A DNA stretch of 64,000 nt from Cryobacterium roopkundense (GTDB lineage: Bacteria; Actinomycetota; Actinomycetes; Actinomycetales; Microbacteriaceae): positions 3,844,001-3,908,000 of the forward strand of contig NZ_JACHBQ010000001.1 in the NCBI RefSeq assembly GCF_014200405.1, given 5' to 3'. The translations under genes were made by a program, and so were the position numbers. The notes beneath the pieces were generated by a model. That model was given only the letters and a program-made list of their open reading frames with translations. It was not told the origin of the DNA and did not search any database. Below are positions 60,584 to 64,000 of the stretch, one piece after another. Position 1 is the stretch's first letter; the number at the start of each line of letters is the position of its first letter.

Positions 60584-61729
60584 GTGACAGCCATCCGCTC
60601 CCAGACAGCCCAGACAGCCCAGACGCCGAGCGTGCAGATGCTCTCTCCGGAGGGCCTCTTTCAGCCGAGCGATTCGGCCGCCGAATTCCTGCCCTACCTC
60701 GACGCCCTCACCGAGGATGACTACCGACGCTTCTATCGCGACATGGTCGTGGTGCGAAAGTTCGACAGGGAAGCCGCCAACCTGCAGCGCCAGGGCCAGC
60801 TGGCGCTTTGGGTTCCCAGCCACGGCCAGGAGGCCGCGCAAGTGGGCTCCGCCTACGCCACCCGGCCGCAGGACCACGTGTTCCCGTCCTACCGCGAGCA
60901 CGTCGTCGGCATGATCCGCGGCCTCGACGTCGTCGACATTCTGCGGATGCTGCGCGGAGTCACCCTCGGCGGCTGGAAGCCCGAAGAGCACGGCAACTTT
61001 CATCTGTACACGCTCGTGCTCGCGTCGCAGACCCTGCACGCCACCGGCTACGCGATGGGCATGCAACTCGACGGCGCCACAGCGACCGGCCAACCGGAGA
61101 CCGACCAGGCCGTGATCGTGTACTACGGCGACGGCGCCTCCTCGCAGGGTGACGCCAACGAAGCGCTCGTCTTCGCGGCGAGCTACCAGACCCCCCAGGT
61201 GTTCTTTCTGCAGAACAACCAGTGGGCCATCTCCGTGCCCGTGGCCCGCCAGTCGCGCACGCCGCTCTATCTGCGCGCCGGCGGCTTCGGCATGCCCGGC
61301 ACCCAGATCGACGGCAACGATGTGCTCGCGAGCTACGCCGTGACCCGCAAATCGATGGAAGACGCCCGCGCGGGCAAGGGCCCCTCGCTCATCGAGGCCC
61401 TCACCTATCGGATCGGCGCGCACACGACCGCCGATGATCCCACCAAGTACCGCGACCCCGAGGAGCTCGCCTACTGGGTGGCCCGCGACCCGATCGTGCG
61501 CTTCCGCGCCTACCTGCAGGGTCGCGGCGTGGAGCAGGAATTCCTCGACGCGGTCGACGAAGAGGCCGCCGATTTCGCCGCAGACACCCGTGCCCGGGCC
61601 CTGGCGATCACCGGACCGGAGCGCGCGGTGATCTTCGACAACGTCTACGCCGAACCGCACGCACTCGTCGCCGAGCAGAAGGCCTGGCTCGAACGCTACG
61701 AAGCATCCTTCGAGGGAGGGTCGCTCTGA
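60584..61729 (+). CDS. 2-oxoacid dehydrogenase E1 alpha subunit
   Basis: This 381-residue subunit binds thiamine diphosphate with the GDGASSQGDANEALVFAASYQTPQVFFLQNNQW motif (only landmarks GDGASSQGD and NN cited). The phosphorylation-loop-like region YRIGAHTTADDPTKYR is typical of branched-chain or pyruvate E1-alpha of the two-subunit type. Together with E1-beta and E2 it makes acyl-CoA. Whether it acts on pyruvate or branched-chain ketoacids is uncertain. It overlaps the next gene by one base. Confidence 0.92.
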   Translation: MTAIRSQTAQTAQTPSVQMLSPEGLFQPSDSAAEFLPYLDALTEDDYRRFYRDMVVVRKFDREAANLQRQGQLALWVPSHGQEAAQVGSAYATRPQDHVFPSYREHVVGMIRGLDVVDILRMLRGVTLGGWKPEEHGNFHLYTLVLASQTLHATGYAMGMQLDGATATGQPETDQAVIVYYGDGASSQGDANEALVFAASYQTPQVFFLQNNQWAISVPVARQSRTPLYLRAGGFGMPGTQIDGNDVLASYAVTRKSMEDARAGKGPSLIEALTYRIGAHTTADDPTKYRDPEELAYWVARDPIVRFRAYLQGRGVEQEFLDAVDEEAADFAADTRARALAITGPERAVIFDNVYAEPHALVAEQKAWLERYEASFEGGSL

Positions 61730-62772
61730 TGACAGACACCACCACACGCCCCGTAGCGGATGCCGCCGCGGCCGGCCCGCCTTCGCCCGCCGCAACATCC
61801 GTCACCCTCCCCATGACGAAGGCCCTCAACGCCGGCATGCGCCAGGCGATGCTCGACAACCCCAAAGTTCTGCTGATGGGCGAGGACATTGGCCCGCTCG
61901 GCGGCGTCTTCAGGGTGACGGAGGGCCTCATCGCCGAATTCGGCGACAAGCGCGTGCTCGACACGCCGCTCGCCGAGTCGGGCATCATCGGCACGGCCAT
62001 CGGCCTCGCGATGCGCGGTTTCCGGCCCGTCTGCGAGATTCAGTTCGACGGCTTCGTCTTCCCCGGCTTCGACCAGATCACCACCCAGCTGGCCCGCATG
62101 CGCAACCGCCACGAGGGCGGGCTCATCATGCCCGTGGTGATTCGCATCCCATACGGCGGACACATCGGCTCCGTCGAGCACCACCAGGAGAGCCCGGAGG
62201 CGTACTTCGCGCACACTCCCGGCCTGCGCGTGGTCAGCCCCTCAAACCCGCACGACGCCTACTGGATGATGCAGGAGGCGATCGCGAGCGACGACCCGGT
62301 TATTTTCTTCGAGCCCAAGAGCCGCTACTGGCCCAAGGGCGAGGTGCAGCTGGGCGAGAGCGGCACGCCGCTGCATGCGAGCAAGGTCGTGCGCGTGGGC
62401 ACCGACGTGACGGTCACGGGCCATGGCGCCATGGTGAGCGTGCTGCTGCAGGCCGCCGATCTCGCCGCCGCCGAGGGCATCAGCATGGAGGTCGTCGACC
62501 TGCGCTCGCTGTCACCGATCGATTACGGCCCCATCCTCAAGTCGGTGCACAAGACCGGCCGTCTCGTGGTCACGCAGGAGGCCCCCGGCTTCGTGAGCGT
62601 CGGCAGCGAGATCGCCGCGACGGTCGCCGAGCGGGCGTTCTACTCGCTCGAGGCGCCCGTGCTGCGGGTGTCTGGCTTTGACACCCCGTTTCCCCCGGCT
62701 TCGGTCGAGACTCACTTTCTGCCGAGCCCCGACCGTGTGCTCGAGGCCGTCGACCGCTCGCTCGCTTACTAA
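61729..62772 (+). CDS. 2-oxoacid dehydrogenase E1 beta subunit
   Basis: This 347-residue transketolase-like subunit has [43 protein letters not shown] and [20 protein letters not shown], then [16 protein letters not shown] [12 protein letters not shown]. An Ala/Pro-rich N-terminal extension of about 20 residues precedes the domain. It is the standard partner of the preceding E1-alpha. Confidence 0.94.
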   Translation: MTDTTTRPVADAAAAGPPSPAATSVTLPMTKALNAGMRQAMLDNPKVLLMGEDIGPLGGVFRVTEGLIAEFGDKRVLDTPLAESGIIGTAIGLAMRGFRPVCEIQFDGFVFPGFDQITTQLARMRNRHEGGLIMPVVIRIPYGGHIGSVEHHQESPEAYFAHTPGLRVVSPSNPHDAYWMMQEAIASDDPVIFFEPKSRYWPKGEVQLGESGTPLHASKVVRVGTDVTVTGHGAMVSVLLQAADLAAAEGISMEVVDLRSLSPIDYGPILKSVHKTGRLVVTQEAPGFVSVGSEIAATVAERAFYSLEAPVLRVSGFDTPFPPASVETHFLPSPDRVLEAVDRSLAY

Positions 62773-62813
62773 ACAGCCGTCATGCCCTTCACCACCAGCA
62801 AGAGAGGCACCTC

Positions 62814-64000
62814 ATGAGCGTGTCGAAATTCACCCTTCCCGACGTCGGCGAGGGCCTCACCGAGGCCGAAATCGTGGAGTGGAAGGTTGCCCCCGGCGAC
62901 ACCATCGCGATCAACCAGGTGCTCGTCGAGATCGAGACCGCCAAGTCTCTCGTTGAGCTTCCGTCGCCGTACGTGGGTGTCGTCGGCGAAATCCTCGTGA
63001 CGGCCGGAACCACGGTCGACGTGGGAACGGTGATCATCACCATCCGCTCGCACGCCGATGAAGTGGATGCCGCCGTGCCCGCTGAACCCGTTGCCCAGTC
63101 CGGCGAGCTCGCCGATGCCGCGGCCGATGCCGGTTCCACCATCACCGACGAGGCCGACAAGGTGCTCGTGGGCCGTGCGGCCCCCGCGACCATGCCCACG
63201 CGTCGACAGCGGCATGGCGGCGTCGCCGCGGCTCACGCCTCGATGATGCCGGCCGCTTCCCCGTCGACCGCCGAGCCGCTTGCGCAGCCCTCGCCCGCGG
63301 CATCCGCCGGCCCGGTGATCGCCAAGCCGCCCATCCGCAAGCTAGCCAAGGACCTCGGCGTGGACCTGGCACAGCTCGAGGGCACGGGCCCGATCGGCGA
63401 CGTCACCCGCGAAGACGTGCTGCGCGGTGCCACGCAGGCGAGCGTGTTCCGCAATATCCAGACACCGGAATGGCCGACTGACCGCGACGAGCACATCCCG
63501 GTGAAAGGCGTGCGCAAGGCGATCGCGCAGGCCATGGTGAAGAGCGCGTTCACCGCGCCGCACGTGAGCCTGTTCGTCGACGTGGATGCCACCCGCACGA
63601 TGGAGTTCGTCAAGCGGCTCAAGGCCTCGACCGACTTCGCCGGGGTGCGGGTCTCGCCGCTGCTCATCATGGCCAAGGCCATGATCTGGGCGGTGCGCCG
63701 CAACCCCACCGTGAACTCCACCTTCACCGATGAAGAAATCATCGTGCGGCACTACGTGAACCTCGGCATCGCCGCGGCCACACCGCGCGGGCTCATCGTG
63801 CCCAACATCAAGGAAGCGCAGGACATGAGCCTGCTCGAGCTCGCATCCGCTCTCGAGTCACTCACCATCACTGCTCGGGACGGCAAAACCTCGCCCGCGC
63901 AAATGGCGAACGGCACGATCACGATCACCAACATCGGCGTGTTCGGCATGGACACCGGCACACCCATCCTCAACTCCGGCGAGGCCGGCATCGTGGCGCT
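62814..64000 (+). CDS. Dihydrolipoamide acyltransferase (E2), cut by the window end
   Basis: From ATG 62814, 395 codons are visible. A lipoyl domain ([18 protein letters not shown], lipoyl Lys in IETAKSLVE) is followed by an Ala/Pro-rich linker. The E1/E3-binding domain comes next ([32 protein letters not shown]). The start of the acyltransferase domain follows ([21 protein letters not shown]). The C-terminal catalytic HxxxD region lies beyond position 64000. It completes the E1-E2 operon. Confidence 0.93.
   Translation, partial: MSVSKFTLPDVGEGLTEAEIVEWKVAPGDTIAINQVLVEIETAKSLVELPSPYVGVVGEILVTAGTTVDVGTVIITIRSHADEVDAAVPAEPVAQSGELADAAADAGSTITDEADKVLVGRAAPATMPTRRQRHGGVAAAHASMMPAASPSTAEPLAQPSPAASAGPVIAKPPIRKLAKDLGVDLAQLEGTGPIGDVTREDVLRGATQASVFRNIQTPEWPTDRDEHIPVKGVRKAIAQAMVKSAFTAPHVSLFVDVDATRTMEFVKRLKASTDFAGVRVSPLLIMAKAMIWAVRRNPTVNSTFTDEEIIVRHYVNLGIAAATPRGLIVPNIKEAQDMSLLELASALESLTITARDGKTSPAQMANGTITITNIGVFGMDTGTPILNSGEAGIVA

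Overview
This window is a high-GC actinobacterial chromosome segment containing the replication origin. It most resembles the family Microbacteriaceae, with a Cryobacterium- or Salinibacterium-like genus as a guess. The evidence is the gene order rpmH-dnaA-oriC-dnaN-gnd-recF-DUF721-gyrB-gyrA, the fhaA-fhaB-pstP-rodA-pbpA-pknA-pknB cluster, crgA, the parAB/rsmG/yidC block, DUF6049-murJ-trxB-trxA, many GTG/TTG starts, and a repeat family that reads as LVEPVETS when it is translated.

Layout. (1) 1-7.8 kb is an accessory island. It holds an almost complete IS21-family element (istA/istB), a small hypothetical gene, and a compact module I do not recognise as a named element. The module has two paralogous tyrosine-recombinase-like proteins that lack most of the catalytic residues, two small helix-turn-helix proteins on the opposite strand, and a 617-residue DDE transposase-like protein translationally coupled to the second recombinase-like gene. 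The island ends at the 3' side of a tRNA-Leu gene. (2) 8.1-17 kb is the FHA/Ser-Thr kinase/cell-shape operon. (3) 17-21.5 kb holds pabA/trpG, a 52-residue membrane protein, a class E sortase, crgA, a rhomboid protease, a cyclophilin, and tRNA-Ala and tRNA-Ile. (4) 21.5-32.2 kb, on the minus strand, runs DUF3566, gyrA, gyrB, DUF721 (DciA-like), recF, gnd, dnaN, oriC, dnaA. (5) 32.5-37.6 kb, on the plus strand, runs rpmH, rnpA, yidD, yidC, a KH/R3H protein, rsmG, parA, parB. (6) 37.6-39.5 kb is largely non-coding. It holds parS sites and two arrays of a REP-like palindromic repeat, one with a recent 154-bp tandem duplication. (7) 39.5-47.3 kb, minus strand, holds a ddl-like ligase, a PLP aminotransferase, trxA/trxB, murJ and a DUF6049 protein. 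(8) 47.4-55.1 kb, plus strand, holds the CCA-adding enzyme, rpsF-ssb-rpsR-rplI, dnaB with DnaA boxes upstream, an orphan transhydrogenase alpha subunit and two membrane proteins. (9) 55.2-64 kb holds purB, a low-molecular-weight phosphatase, a WXG100-like/lipase gene pair, a holin-like membrane protein, hisC, and a 2-oxoacid dehydrogenase operon (E1 alpha, E1 beta, E2) cut by the window end.

The core genes work as three linked systems. One is replication initiation and segregation (DnaA, DnaN, RecF, gyrase, DciA-like, DnaB, ParABS). The second is phospho-regulated cell-wall growth (PknA/PknB/PstP/FHA proteins with RodA/PBP, MurJ, CrgA). The third is membrane-protein insertion and tRNA/ribosome maturation (RnpA, YidD, YidC, CCA enzyme). 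The points most worth following up are the degenerate-recombinase/DDE module, the REP-like copy carried in frame inside recF, the parS/REP landscape, the DnaA-box plus AT-rich patch in front of dnaB, and the long Ala-rich tail on ribosomal protein S6. All function calls rest on reading the sequence; no database search was run.
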